Assembly (NCBI GenBank): GCA_035948775.1 | Contig: DASZIV010000090.1 | Coordinates: 12,522-76,521 of the forward strand | DNA from: PSRJ01 sp035948775 | Lineage (GTDB): Bacteria; Acidobacteriota; Terriglobia; Bryobacterales; Bryobacteraceae | Length of the DNA: 64,000 bases | Reading direction: 5' to 3' | Shown here: piece by piece, positions 7,762-17,687 of the stretch | Layout: the number at the start of each line of letters is the position of its first letter | Numbering within the stretch: the stretch's first letter is position 1 | Made by a program: the position numbers and the translations under genes | Notes under the pieces: model-generated | The model's database searches: none | Seen by the model: only the letters and a program-made list of their open reading frames with translations | Told to the model about the DNA's origin: nothing

Positions 7762-9239
7762 ACGAGAGTATTCCCGCCGAACCGGCCCTCGATCGTTTAG
7801 AGACGTTGGCCGCTTCCTTTCGCGACCCGGCCGGCAGCCTCTTCCCGCTGGATGGCAGGATCTTCCGCATCGTCAATGCCACCGGCAGATCCGACCTGGA
7901 TACATTTTTCGAATCGGCCACCGGGCAAGAGTTGACGGACGCACGCCGCATCGTCGGCACGCGCCGTGTTACCGCTGAAGAGATGCGGCGCCTGTTAGAA
8001 GATCCACGTGTGCGCGAAGTGTACGACGCGATTTCGGGCCAGATGCTGCTGGAGCACGAGCGCATCGACTTTCCCAGCTTTCCTTATGAGTGGCCGCCAG
8101 AAATGCTGCACGCGGCAGGCGCGTTGACACTCGATGTAGCGCAGGCTCTTCTCCGCGACGGCTTGGGGCTCAAGGACGCGACTCCCTACAACGTCTTGTT
8201 CCGCGGCCCGGAACCGGTGTTTATCGACGTGCTGTCGTTCGAACGGCGCGACGCCGCTGATCCGACCTGGCTGCCGTACGCGCAGTTCGTGCGCACATTT
8301 CTGCTTCCTCTGCTGGCGAACCGGCATTTCGGAATTGCGCTCGACCAGACTTTAACCACGCGGCGCGAAGGGCTCGAGCCCGAGGAGGTGTACCGCTGGT
8401 CGACGCCAATGCAGCGCATTCGGCCGGGTTTCCTGTCGCTCGTTACGATGCCGGCGTGGCTGGGCGGCAAACAGTCTCCGGACGATCAGAAGATCTACCA
8501 GAAGAAACTTCTGAGCGATCCGGAAAAGGCCCGCTATATTTTGAGTTCCGTTCTAAAAGGACTGCGCCGAAGCCTGAGCCGCCTGGAACCTAAGACGGGA
8601 AGCACCTCTTCGTGGACCGGCTACATGGACACGAATAACAACTATTCGGCGGACCATTTTGGGGCCAAAGAGAAATTCGTGGCAGAGGCGCTGGCCGAGT
8701 TTCGGCCGCGGCGAGTGTTGGACGCAGGCTGCAACACGGGCCATTTCAGCGCTCTGGCGGCGCGCTCAGGCGCGTCAGTAGTGGCCCTTGACTACGACCC
8801 CGTGGTGCTGGGGCCAGTGTGGCGGCAGGCCCGCGCCGAAAAACTGGATATCCTTCCACTGGTTGGAAATCTGACCCGCCCCACTCCCGGCACGGGCTGG
8901 CGCAACCGCGAGTGCTCCTCATTCCTCGATCGCGCGCGCGGCCACTTCGATGCCGTGCTGATGCTCGCCGTGATTCATCACATGCTGGTGACGGAACGGG
9001 TTCCCCTTCCGGACATTCTGGAACTCGCGGCGGAGTTGACCAAAGACATTTTGATCGTCGAGTTCATTGGGCCGGAAGACTCCATGTTCCGGTGGCTGAC
9101 GCGAGGCCGCGATGAATTGCACAAAGATCTAAACCATCGGCTCTTTGAAAATCTCTGCCGCGAGCGATTCGATATCGTCCGCACGCAGCATGTGGATTCT
9201 TCCAGCCGCTGGCTATACCTGTTGCGGAAACGCACGTGA
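7758..9239 (+). CDS. SAM-dependent class I methyltransferase
   Basis: A 493-residue cytoplasmic protein. The C-terminal half holds a Rossmann methyltransferase domain: RVLDAGCNTGHFSALAARSG is the SAM-binding glycine loop (about residue 320), VVALDYDPV is the acidic strand-2 end, and FDAVLMLAVIHH is motif IV. The N-terminal 300 residues are a separate helical domain with VFIDVLSFERRD and no fold I can name. The GTG at 7758 overlaps the preceding stop. An AAGGAG sequence abuts it directly, which is too close to be a standard ribosome site, so GTG 7728 remains possible. It ends overlapping the GT2 gene, so it probably methylates a polysaccharide or lipid-linked precursor. Confidence 0.8.
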   Translation: MNESIPAEPALDRLETLAASFRDPAGSLFPLDGRIFRIVNATGRSDLDTFFESATGQELTDARRIVGTRRVTAEEMRRLLEDPRVREVYDAISGQMLLEHERIDFPSFPYEWPPEMLHAAGALTLDVAQALLRDGLGLKDATPYNVLFRGPEPVFIDVLSFERRDAADPTWLPYAQFVRTFLLPLLANRHFGIALDQTLTTRREGLEPEEVYRWSTPMQRIRPGFLSLVTMPAWLGGKQSPDDQKIYQKKLLSDPEKARYILSSVLKGLRRSLSRLEPKTGSTSSWTGYMDTNNNYSADHFGAKEKFVAEALAEFRPRRVLDAGCNTGHFSALAARSGASVVALDYDPVVLGPVWRQARAEKLDILPLVGNLTRPTPGTGWRNRECSSFLDRARGHFDAVLMLAVIHHMLVTERVPLPDILELAAELTKDILIVEFIGPEDSMFRWLTRGRDELHKDLNHRLFENLCRERFDIVRTQHVDSSSRWLYLLRKRT

Positions 9240-10387
9240 ACCTCTACCAGGCACTCTTCTTTGCCGCCGTCGCGTTCGCGTTATACACGGTCGCCGGGTA
9301 TCCCATCCTGCTGGCCTTGTGGGCGCGGTTGCGCTCCCGGCCGGTACGGCGCATGTTTACGCCAGTGCCTGTCACCATATTGCTGCCCGTGCGCAACGGA
9401 GAGCGCTGGCTGCGGGCTAAGCTGGAATCGTTGTTCGCACTCGAATACCCACGCGAGCTGATCGAGATCCTGGTGATCTCTGACGGGTCGACCGATCGCA
9501 CCGAGGAGATCGCCGCCGAATACGCCTCCGCCGGAAGAATAGAACTCCTGTGTATGCCGCGTGCAGGCAAAGCCGTCGCCTTGAATTCCGGAATCGAGCG
9601 AGCCCGCGGAGAGATCCTGTTCTTCACCGACGTCCGCCAGCGGCTGGCTCCGGACAGCCTGCGGAATCTAGTCGCCTGCTTTGCCGATCCCGAAGTCGGC
9701 GCCGCCAGCGGCGAACTGGTCATCCGCGATGGCGAAACGCTCGAAGAGCTTTCCGTGGGACTCTATTGGAAGTACGAGAAATGGCTGCGCAAGCGCGAGA
9801 GCCGGATCGATTCCGTGATGGGCGCCACGGGGTGCATCTATGCCATGCGGCGCGCCCTGGCCGTCCCGCTGCCCGCGGGAGCGCTGGTGGACGACATGTT
9901 TCTGCCGCTGTCCGCCTTCTTTCGCGGCTACCGCGTGATCCTGGACGACACCGCCATCGCCTTCGACTACCCTACCGCGCTGGATGCCGAATTCCGCCGC
10001 AAGGTGCGCACCCAGGCGGGCGTCTACCAGATCATGGGACTCTATCCGGAGCTTTTGACGCCAAGCAACCGGATGTGGTTCGCGTTCGTCTCGCACAAGC
10101 TGGCTCGGTTGCTGCTGCCGTTCGCACTGCTGGTCGCCGCGACCACAACGCCTGCTCTCGATGAACCGTGGCGCGTTTCAGCAATCGCTGCGCAGGCTCT
10201 CTTCTACGGTTTGGCGTTGGCCGATTGGTGGATACCGCCGGGGTTTTTCGGCAAGCGCGTTTCCAGCCCGCTGCGCAGTTTCGTGGTGCTGTTGGCGGCC
10301 GCGTTTTGTGGAGCGTTTGCACTGCTCCGCCCGGCCGGCGCGCTTTGGAAAGAAACGCAAATTCGCTCGGCCCGTTCCCTGCCCTAG
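9236..10387 (+). CDS. Membrane glycosyltransferase family 2
   Basis: A 383-residue inner membrane processive-type GT2. An N-terminal helix (LFFAAVAFALYTVAGYPILL) is followed by a GT-A domain: ILLPVRNGERWLRAKLES, VISDGSTDRTEEIA, FFTDVRQRLAPDS (acidic metal-binding region), GATGCIYAMRR, DDMFLPLSAFFRG and RRKVRTQAGVYQIMG, the last being the acceptor-site Q-x-x-x-W variant region. Two or three C-terminal helices follow (LLLPFALLVAAT and SFVVLLAAAFCGAFALL). It begins with GTG overlapping the previous stop (GTGA), and the next gene starts 3 bases after it. Likely role is polymerising or extending a surface polysaccharide at the cytoplasmic face. Confidence 0.87.
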   Translation: MNLYQALFFAAVAFALYTVAGYPILLALWARLRSRPVRRMFTPVPVTILLPVRNGERWLRAKLESLFALEYPRELIEILVISDGSTDRTEEIAAEYASAGRIELLCMPRAGKAVALNSGIERARGEILFFTDVRQRLAPDSLRNLVACFADPEVGAASGELVIRDGETLEELSVGLYWKYEKWLRKRESRIDSVMGATGCIYAMRRALAVPLPAGALVDDMFLPLSAFFRGYRVILDDTAIAFDYPTALDAEFRRKVRTQAGVYQIMGLYPELLTPSNRMWFAFVSHKLARLLLPFALLVAATTTPALDEPWRVSAIAAQALFYGLALADWWIPPGFFGKRVSSPLRSFVVLLAAAFCGAFALLRPAGALWKETQIRSARSLP

Positions 10388-10390
10388 CCT

Positions 10391-11485
10391 ATGCCGAAGC
10401 CCTGCCCCGTGCTGCTGATGACGCGCTCGCTCGGCTTGGGCGGCACGGAGCGGCAAGTCACGGAAATCGCCAAGGTGCTCGATCGGTCGCAGTTCGAGCC
10501 ACATGTTGGCTGCTTCGAAGCCGAAGGGTTCCGCGCTGAGGAGTTACGGGCCGCGGGTGTGCCCGTTGTTCAGTTCCAGATGCCTTCGTTTCTCAGCCAG
10601 GCACTGTTCACGGGGGCGCGCGCGGTGGGAAGGTACCTGCGGGAGCATGCCATTCAATTGGTCCACACGTTCGACGTCCCTCTGAACTTGTTCGGCGTGC
10701 CGGCGGCCCGCTTCTATCGAACCCCGCGAGTAATTTCCAGCCAAAGAGCATTCCGCGGCCTGACGCCCGGCTTGCGGCGTTATCTGCTCCGTCTCACCGA
10801 CCAGCTTGTGGATGGCATCGTGGTCAACAGCGACGCCGTGCGCCGCGATCTGATCGACAACGACCGCGTGCCGTCGAGCCTGATCCATCTCTGTTACAAC
10901 GGCATCGACACGGGTCTGTTCCATCCTAGCGAGCGGCCGCGCGAGGGGCCGGTGGTGATAGGCATTCTCTGTGCCTTGCGGCCGGAGAAGGGGATCGAAA
11001 CTCTCATTGAGGCGTTCGGGCAACTGACATCGAGGACGGACGCGCGCCTGCGGATTGTCGGCAGCGGCCCTGCTCTGGCGGGCCTCCAGGGGCTCGCGGC
11101 CAGACTCGCATTGGGAGATCGGTGCGTGTTTGAGCCGGCCACTCGAGCCGTGGCCGAGGCGCTTCGGCGCATCGATATTTTCGCGCTGCCGTCATTATCG
11201 GAGTCGTTCTCCAACTCCCTAATGGAAGCGATGGCGTGCGGTTGTTGCGTAGTAGCGTCGCGCGTGGGCGGCAACCCGGAACTCGTCGTCGACCGTGAAA
11301 CAGGCCTGCTTTTCCCGGCGCTCGACACTGCAGAACTGGCAAGGTGTCTGGACCTGCTGCTGCGTGACCGCGATCTGCGCAGAGGCCTGGCTGCGGCGGG
11401 CACTTGCAGGATTCGCGAGCAATTCACGACGGCGCGGGCGGCGGAGACGATGGCGGCGATCTACCGCGGCGTTCTGGAGGGTTGA
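10391..11485 (+). CDS. Glycosyltransferase family 4
   Basis: A 364-residue GT-B enzyme. The N-terminal domain has SLGLGGTERQVTEIAKVL (acceptor-side GG loop). The C-terminal domain has IGILCALRPEKGIETLIEAF, LRIVGSGPALAGL, and SLSESFSNSLMEAMACGCCVVAS, in which the two glutamates of the EX7E signature are intact. It is the third gene in a tightly packed rightward run of methyltransferase, GT2 and GT4, which suggests one operon assembling a glycan repeat unit in the cytoplasm. The donor sugar cannot be determined. Confidence 0.88.
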   Translation: MPKPCPVLLMTRSLGLGGTERQVTEIAKVLDRSQFEPHVGCFEAEGFRAEELRAAGVPVVQFQMPSFLSQALFTGARAVGRYLREHAIQLVHTFDVPLNLFGVPAARFYRTPRVISSQRAFRGLTPGLRRYLLRLTDQLVDGIVVNSDAVRRDLIDNDRVPSSLIHLCYNGIDTGLFHPSERPREGPVVIGILCALRPEKGIETLIEAFGQLTSRTDARLRIVGSGPALAGLQGLAARLALGDRCVFEPATRAVAEALRRIDIFALPSLSESFSNSLMEAMACGCCVVASRVGGNPELVVDRETGLLFPALDTAELARCLDLLLRDRDLRRGLAAAGTCRIREQFTTARAAETMAAIYRGVLEG

Positions 11486-11501
11486 TGTTACCCTGGGCAC
11501 C

Positions 11502-12110
11502 ATGCGACTGATACGCCGATTGATCGCCACGCTGCTCATTGGGACCAGTCTGCTGGTGTTCGCGGTGATGTTTACGCCGCTCGCGCCGTGGTGGGCACGC
11601 AAGCTGGCCGGACCGTGGAACGACCCTACCGGCGACGTTCTAATCGTTCTGGCCGGATCGGGCCTGGAAGATGGCGTTCTGGGAGCCAGCTCTTATTGGC
11701 GCGCCGTCTACGCGGTGCGCGCGTACCGGCAGGCGCCCTATTCCAAGGTAGTCGTGAGCGGAGGCGGCCCCACGCATCCGGCCCTGGCGATGCGCGATTT
11801 CCTGGTCTGCCAAGGCGTCCCCGCCGATCGCATTCTGGTGGAGAATGCCGCTACCAGCACGCACGAGAATGCGCTCTTTGTGAAGAATATGCTGGCCAAC
11901 GTTGCCGGCCGCAAGGTGCTACTGACCAGCGATTACCATATGTATCGCGCCGAGCGGGCTTTTGCGAAAGCTGGCTTGGCGACCTTGCCGCACCCGTTTC
12001 CCGATGCCATCAAACGCAGCGCCTCACGCCCGGAACGATGGCCGATCTTTTTCGACCTTTGTAGCGAATTGGCTAAGAGCGCCTACTACTATTTGCGCGG
12101 ATGGATCTGA
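11502..12110 (+). CDS. YdcF/SanA/ElyC-like DUF218 protein
   Basis: A 202-residue inner membrane-anchored protein. The N-terminal helix (RLIATLLIGTSLLVFAVMF) is followed by a DUF218 domain: DVLIVLAGSGLEDG, YSKVVVSGGGPTHP, NAATSTHENALFVKNML, and VLLTSDYHMYRAERAFAKAG. The family includes envelope-associated SanA and ElyC proteins implicated in polysaccharide or peptidoglycan precursor handling. The start ATG at 11502 was chosen because it sits directly before the membrane helix; a longer frame upstream overlaps the GT4 gene in another phase and looks non-coding. It closes the rightward polysaccharide operon. Confidence 0.85.
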   Translation: MRLIRRLIATLLIGTSLLVFAVMFTPLAPWWARKLAGPWNDPTGDVLIVLAGSGLEDGVLGASSYWRAVYAVRAYRQAPYSKVVVSGGGPTHPALAMRDFLVCQGVPADRILVENAATSTHENALFVKNMLANVAGRKVLLTSDYHMYRAERAFAKAGLATLPHPFPDAIKRSASRPERWPIFFDLCSELAKSAYYYLRGWI

Positions 12111-12116
12111 GCTGAC

Positions 12117-13997
12117 TCACTTCAGCACGGTCTCGACGACTTGCCCGCCACGCAACTGCAACCGTAACGTGTAGATCATGCCTTGCGTTTCGAGCGCCAG
12201 GTGTCGCAGGTGCTCCCGAAAGCTGACGGCCGCCGCCAGAGTAACCGGCAGAGGTCCGCGGTAGGTGACGCATCGGGCTGCGGCGGACTCTTTGCTGCCG
12301 AACACCCGCGAGCGCCAGGCAGGAACGAAATCGGCCGGACGCGAGAACGCCAGATATTCGAAGGTGTCGGGACTGTCGCCGGCGTGCCAGAATTGCTCCA
12401 CCAGATGTTCGCCGGGGGGACCTTCGACCTGATCGAGAATCAGCAGCAGGTCGGGTTTGAGGAACAGCCATCGCCGCCGGTGCAGGAATCCCGCGTAGCG
12501 GCAATGCGCGTCGAGCAAATCGCGAGCGGGCGTGGAAACCCAGTCGCGCACGCTCACCTCCGGCAGGCCCTGCCAACGGAAAGGGCCCTCCGCCTGGGCT
12601 TGGTCCGCGCCGTCGATGCGGATGGTATTGTGCGCGGCCGCGCCGCGGAACCGGTCCCGCCATTCGGCGCCGGCGACGTAGGTGTAGGTGCCTGGGTCGA
12701 TCAGCAGTCCTTTGGCCCCGCGCCGGCACACAAAACTGAGCACATCGGAGTGGCTGTGGCCGGCGCTCTGGGCGCCGAATCCGCCGGGCTTGGCGACAAT
12801 TTGAACGTCGCCCGCGCTCATGATGGCGATACCTGCGTTGGGGAACAGCCGGGAGCAGGGCTTTCGGCGCGGCGCCGGCGCGCAGTTGAGGGCGGCGTCG
12901 CCGACCCACCAGGCCGCTTGCTCGGCCAGATCGTCTGCTGATCGGATCCACTCCGGCCGCCCCAGGCACACGGCGCTGGTAGCCATGGTAGCGGCTCCGA
13001 AAGCCGTTCGCGCCCCGTACGGATGAAAGACGCGGCCACCATCCTCATCGCCGATGGTCGGCAGACGCCCCGCCAGACCCATTAGGGCATCGAGGTAGTC
13101 CGCCATCCGGCCGAGTTTGTCGCGAAAACGCGTAGAAGTCTTGGTGCGTACGGCGTGCCATAAGAAAAAGTCGAGCGCGTACACGTGATAGTACGCCGAC
13201 TGTTCCATGTGGCTGCCGTCGGCCATTACCTGGGCTTCCATCTCGGCCTCCAGGATTTCTGCGGCGCGCGCCCGCCAGCGGTCACTGCGCGGGAACCCGG
13301 GGTACAGCTGGCCGAGCGAATGCAGAGCCGCGGCTTCACCGATCAGATGTGTATTCGGCGAGAAGTAGACGGAGAGATTGCGTTCCAGAAAACATCCGTG
13401 ACGATACAGCGCGGTTAGCAGGTTTTGGCGGAAGGCGGTGGGCAGCACATCTCCTGCCAGGTGATCCACCCAGATCCAGGAAAGCGCACGGAAGGCTACC
13501 TCCAGGGCGCTGGCCCAATTGATACCGCACAGAAACGGATTGTCGGCCAGCCAGCTCCCTATCTGACGCTGCGCTTCCTCGATGTAGGCCGAATCGCCAC
13601 TGAGGCGGAATGCCTGCGCCAGGACGACCAGGTGCTGGTGGCGGTTCAACTCCCAGATGTATTTGTGATCGCCTGAGCTGCGGAAATCCAGGTATGGCAC
13701 ACGCCGGAAATACTCCGTGCCGGTCTCCATTTGGTTCTTGTAGTCAAGCCGCCAGTGGATGTCGGGCCCGGTCTCGATGATCTCGCCGAAGATCGGAATT
13801 CGGTGGCGCATGATCTCATCGGCCAGGCGCAACACCTCAACCGCAAAGGCGGTGGGACGCAGTCGCTCGATGACGGGTTCAGCGTCCGGCAGAAGAGGAA
13901 GCGCGGGCTCGCGGACGAGGGGCGGCGGCAGGCGCCAAAGATATAAGTTGGCGAGTTCCTGGCGGATGCGAAACGCAATTTCGGCGGGGCTGCGCAC
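12117..13997 (-). CDS. Heparinase II/III family (alginate lyase-like) protein
   Basis: A 626-residue protein. The N-terminal two thirds forms the helical toroid of heparinase II/III enzymes (INWASALEVAFRALSWIWV, VYFSPNTHLIGEAAALHSLG, EQSAYYHVYALDFFLW). The C-terminal beta-sandwich has HSHSDVLSFVCRRGAKGLL and IDPGTYTY, the HSHSD region being the catalytic histidine site. No signal peptide is apparent. These lyases cut uronic acid-containing polysaccharides, and such genes are common inside exopolysaccharide clusters, where they may trim or recycle the polymer. It is convergent with the YdcF-like gene, with only 6 bases between the two. Confidence 0.85.
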   Translation of the reverse strand: MRSPAEIAFRIRQELANLYLWRLPPPLVREPALPLLPDAEPVIERLRPTAFAVEVLRLADEIMRHRIPIFGEIIETGPDIHWRLDYKNQMETGTEYFRRVPYLDFRSSGDHKYIWELNRHQHLVVLAQAFRLSGDSAYIEEAQRQIGSWLADNPFLCGINWASALEVAFRALSWIWVDHLAGDVLPTAFRQNLLTALYRHGCFLERNLSVYFSPNTHLIGEAAALHSLGQLYPGFPRSDRWRARAAEILEAEMEAQVMADGSHMEQSAYYHVYALDFFLWHAVRTKTSTRFRDKLGRMADYLDALMGLAGRLPTIGDEDGGRVFHPYGARTAFGAATMATSAVCLGRPEWIRSADDLAEQAAWWVGDAALNCAPAPRRKPCSRLFPNAGIAIMSAGDVQIVAKPGGFGAQSAGHSHSDVLSFVCRRGAKGLLIDPGTYTYVAGAEWRDRFRGAAAHNTIRIDGADQAQAEGPFRWQGLPEVSVRDWVSTPARDLLDAHCRYAGFLHRRRWLFLKPDLLLILDQVEGPPGEHLVEQFWHAGDSPDTFEYLAFSRPADFVPAWRSRVFGSKESAAARCVTYRGPLPVTLAAAVSFREHLRHLALETQGMIYTLRLQLRGGQVVETVLK

Positions 13998-14710
<713 letters not shown>

Positions 14711-14865
14711 TACGCAAGAGTACCGCCGCTGGGGTAGACCAGCAAGGTTAGTCCGCCTTGACCAAGCCGAACACTCCTTGGACAATCGACTTGCCAGCGT
14801 CGCTACGCTCCGAGGGTGTTCGGGTTCATCCCGGAATGTCGTTCGGCTTCGCCGGAATCCTCAAG

Positions 14866-15543
14866 TCACCAAATCAGCGGCATCATGCGGTGCTTCACCT
14901 TGGCTCGATATTCGGAATAGCCCGGCAGGCTCACTACTAGAAGTTTTTCCTCGTCGAGTAGTCTCCAAATAATCACCGCTGTAGATGGAACCAGTATCAG
15001 TAATCCCCACCACGAACCAAGCGCGAGGGGAACCCCTGCGAAGATGAGTAAGCCACCCAGATACATCGGATGACGCACCATCGCATACGGTCCTGTCGAG
15101 ACCACCTTCTGCCCGGCGCCGACCTCGATAGTTGCCGAGGCGAAGGAGTTTTCTTTGAAAACGAGGAATACCATCAGGAACCCCAGCGCGACCAACACAT
15201 CTCCTGCTACGACGACATATGGCGGCACTGGGGACCATCCAAAACGATGATCGATGGCTGGTAAAACGATCGCCACAAGAAACATTATGCTCGCGAGCAG
15301 TTGAATGATCTTCTGGCTCTTCTCTTTCTCAGCGCGCGGACCGGCGCGGATCCGCCTCTCCAGAAGCTGCGGATCGTTCTTCATGACGTATAAGGTGATC
15401 GCCAGCGACGATCCGAAAAATACCGCCAGAAAGAGCCACGCCTGCCAGTAGTCAAGGGTCCACGCAGGAAGGAACAGCAGCCCCATCAAGATGATCAGGA
15501 AGCGAACCAGACCGCCGAGCGCCTTCCGATTCAGATCGTTCAT
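14866..15543 (-). CDS. Isoprenylcysteine methyltransferase-like membrane methyltransferase
   Basis: A 225-residue integral membrane protein with about five helices (FLIILMGLLFLPAWTL, WLFLAVFFGSSLAITLYV, LASIMFLVAIVLPAI, VLVALGFLMVFLVF, LLIFAGVPLALGSWWGLLIL). The ICMT/PEMT-type SAM-binding signature is present: GPYAMVRHPMYLGGLL, followed by RLLDEEKLL and LPGYSEYRAKVKHRMMP. The substrate is unknown; in bacteria these enzymes often methylate lipids or small thiols. The gene is leftward and separate from the cytochrome gene 16 bases upstream of it on the map, which reads toward it, so they may be co-transcribed. Confidence 0.85.
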   Translation of the reverse strand: MNDLNRKALGGLVRFLIILMGLLFLPAWTLDYWQAWLFLAVFFGSSLAITLYVMKNDPQLLERRIRAGPRAEKEKSQKIIQLLASIMFLVAIVLPAIDHRFGWSPVPPYVVVAGDVLVALGFLMVFLVFKENSFASATIEVGAGQKVVSTGPYAMVRHPMYLGGLLIFAGVPLALGSWWGLLILVPSTAVIIWRLLDEEKLLVVSLPGYSEYRAKVKHRMMPLIW

Positions 15544-15559
15544 GGTCCATGCCGCGTGG

Positions 15560-17614
15560 TTATCGCGCGGCCGAAAGCGTTGGAGACTTAGTCTGCGCCT
15601 TCCGTTCCTCCACCAACCGGTGGAACTCGGTGTCGTCCAGATACACGATATCGAGCCACACCTGCACCATATCGTCCACGCTGCGCTCGCCGAAACCGGC
15701 CCACATGTTGGGATCGGGATTGCGCGGGTTGGCCGCGGTGTTGTCGTGGATGCCGATCATATGCAGAACCGTGCCCGCGGGCAGCAGCGGCGCCACTTCG
15801 TCGGCATAGACATAGTTGATATGCCAGTTGAAATCGAAGTGATCCACCGAGCTCAGAATGGTGGTGGTATTGTCCGGATTAATGGCTTCCAGAGTCATGC
15901 CGCGTCCGCGCATGTGCATATGGGGCTGGAAAGCGTCGATGCGGGCGTTGCGAGTCAGGCGGAAGTAGCCATCGGTACGCACCACCGAATTCGGCGGAAC
16001 CTCCAGCTCATCGTTGGGTATGTTGCGAATGGCGATGGAACGCACGTCATATTTCGGGACGAAGCCTTTGGGATAGAACTTGAAGGCGATCATCATACCG
16101 TTGCGTTCTTCTTTTCCGGTGGCGAAGTAGTGCATGTCGAAACGCAACCGCGTCCCCGCCTTCAGGAGGCGGCCGGTATTCTCAGCGAAGGTGTCGCCGT
16201 ATTTACCCACCGCATATTCGGTCAACTGGAGACCGGTCTCGGGAGTCCCCGGAGGCGCGTCGGGTTCGATCACGTAGACCACCGAGTGATGAACCACCTT
16301 GGGGTTGGTAGGCTTCACCTCCATCGCCTTGATCCAGCGGTCTTCGGTCAGCTTCAGTTCGCCGTACTGATCGATCCACCAATCCGGGCCGCGCGGGTAC
16401 ATGGTGAAGTCTTTGTCCGTCGTGGCAATCAAGTCGGGCTCGCCGATGAACCACGTTTTGTCGGACGCAAATTTGCGGGGCGGCGACATATCGGACGGAT
16501 TGCCCTCGGGCGCGCCATCGTCGATCCACTGCACGATCTTGGCGACCGCATCATCGCTGAGTGAGATATCGTTCTTGTACTGGCGGATGCCGGCAGTCTT
16601 GTCCAGATGCCAAGGCGGCATCTCGCGCTTTAGCACGCGTGCGCGGATGGCGCGAGCCCACGGGCGCACTTCGGCGTACGTCGTCAGCGACATCGGCACA
16701 GCCGTCCCAGGGCGATGGCACGATTGGCAGCTCTTCTGGAAAATGGGAGCAATGTCCTTGCTGAAAGTCACCGGCCCGCTATCGGCGGGAGCGATGCGCT
16801 GTGACGCGCCGGCCCTCACGGTAACCTTCACCTCGGTATTGGTCCAGCAGCAGTGGTAACCGAAATTGCCAGCCACTTCTCCCGAACCATCGTCCACCAC
16901 GGCCTGGAGCGTGTAGTCGCCGGGCTGGCTAAACGTCGCCGTCGCTAGAGCCTTGCCATCCACGATCTTGGTGCGGGCCGGGTCGAAGGCCACCGCGCCG
17001 GGCCCGCGGTACTTTGCCCAAACGATCGTCATGCCGATCGTCTTTCCCTGGCGCTTCGGCAACCCGTCGTCAATCGCCGAAACAGCCAGCGTTACCGGAC
17101 CGGGCGCGGTAATGGTTTGTTGCGGCGCTTCCACGCTCACTACGGGCGGCCGGTTCGAGGTGATGTTCTCGATGTTGCCGCCGCGCGTCGTGAACTTGCG
17201 GTCGATCATCCAGACACGATTGAGCGTTCCGGCCACTTGATAGGTCTGGCCATGCGCGGTGAGCGTCCACACCAGCTTCTGGTCTCCGAAATCCGCAGGC
17301 ACCACCACGCGGAACACATCTTTGTGCCGCCTCACCGAGAAATGCGTGGGCTGACCGCGGTCGCCGCCGGGCTCGAAGCGATTGTCGGGTCCGGCCGGAA
17401 CATCCAGATCTTCCTCGTAATTGCGGTTCATGTATCCGAACCACATATTGAAAGTGCCGTCGGGATTGGCGTCGTAGCCTTCATACACAGGCGCGACCCC
17501 CTGTCCGTAGGCATGGCGAATCTGCGTCAACTGGTTCGCCGCGGGCTGGCCATGAGCGACCGGCAGGAAGATGGTCGCCGGCAGCAAGAATGCCATTATG
17601 GGCAAAACGCCCAT
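15560..17614 (-). CDS. Secreted heme c / copper type II monooxygenase-like protein
   Basis: A 684-residue exported protein. A signal peptide (IMAFLLPATIFLPVAHG) precedes an N-terminal region with Ig/PKD-like segments (PPVVSVEAPQQTITAPGPV). A cytochrome c domain follows with KSCQSCHRPG (heme ligands about Cys 296, Cys 299, His 300), then a C-terminal domain like copper type II ascorbate-dependent monooxygenases (VVHHSVVYVIEPDAPPG, LRFDMHYFATGKE, FQPHMHMRGRGM, containing the HxH copper-ligand pattern). The start at 17614 directly precedes the signal peptide. The C-terminal half is a paralogue of the 58956 gene. Likely a periplasmic redox enzyme fed electrons through its own heme; the substrate is unknown. 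Confidence 0.8.
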   Translation of the reverse strand: MGVLPIMAFLLPATIFLPVAHGQPAANQLTQIRHAYGQGVAPVYEGYDANPDGTFNMWFGYMNRNYEEDLDVPAGPDNRFEPGGDRGQPTHFSVRRHKDVFRVVVPADFGDQKLVWTLTAHGQTYQVAGTLNRVWMIDRKFTTRGGNIENITSNRPPVVSVEAPQQTITAPGPVTLAVSAIDDGLPKRQGKTIGMTIVWAKYRGPGAVAFDPARTKIVDGKALATATFSQPGDYTLQAVVDDGSGEVAGNFGYHCCWTNTEVKVTVRAGASQRIAPADSGPVTFSKDIAPIFQKSCQSCHRPGTAVPMSLTTYAEVRPWARAIRARVLKREMPPWHLDKTAGIRQYKNDISLSDDAVAKIVQWIDDGAPEGNPSDMSPPRKFASDKTWFIGEPDLIATTDKDFTMYPRGPDWWIDQYGELKLTEDRWIKAMEVKPTNPKVVHHSVVYVIEPDAPPGTPETGLQLTEYAVGKYGDTFAENTGRLLKAGTRLRFDMHYFATGKEERNGMMIAFKFYPKGFVPKYDVRSIAIRNIPNDELEVPPNSVVRTDGYFRLTRNARIDAFQPHMHMRGRGMTLEAINPDNTTTILSSVDHFDFNWHINYVYADEVAPLLPAGTVLHMIGIHDNTAANPRNPDPNMWAGFGERSVDDMVQVWLDIVYLDDTEFHRLVEERKAQTKSPTLSAAR

Positions 17615-17687
17615 AAAACAGCATCTAAGCTCTTTGTTTCCGTCAAGAAAACGGGCGAATTGCCCATCCAGGGCGGCCCACAAAGCG

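Noticed and set aside
15491..16564. 357-codon plus-strand open frame
   Set aside because: Antisense to the heme/copper protein gene; histidine-rich composition without a fold signature.
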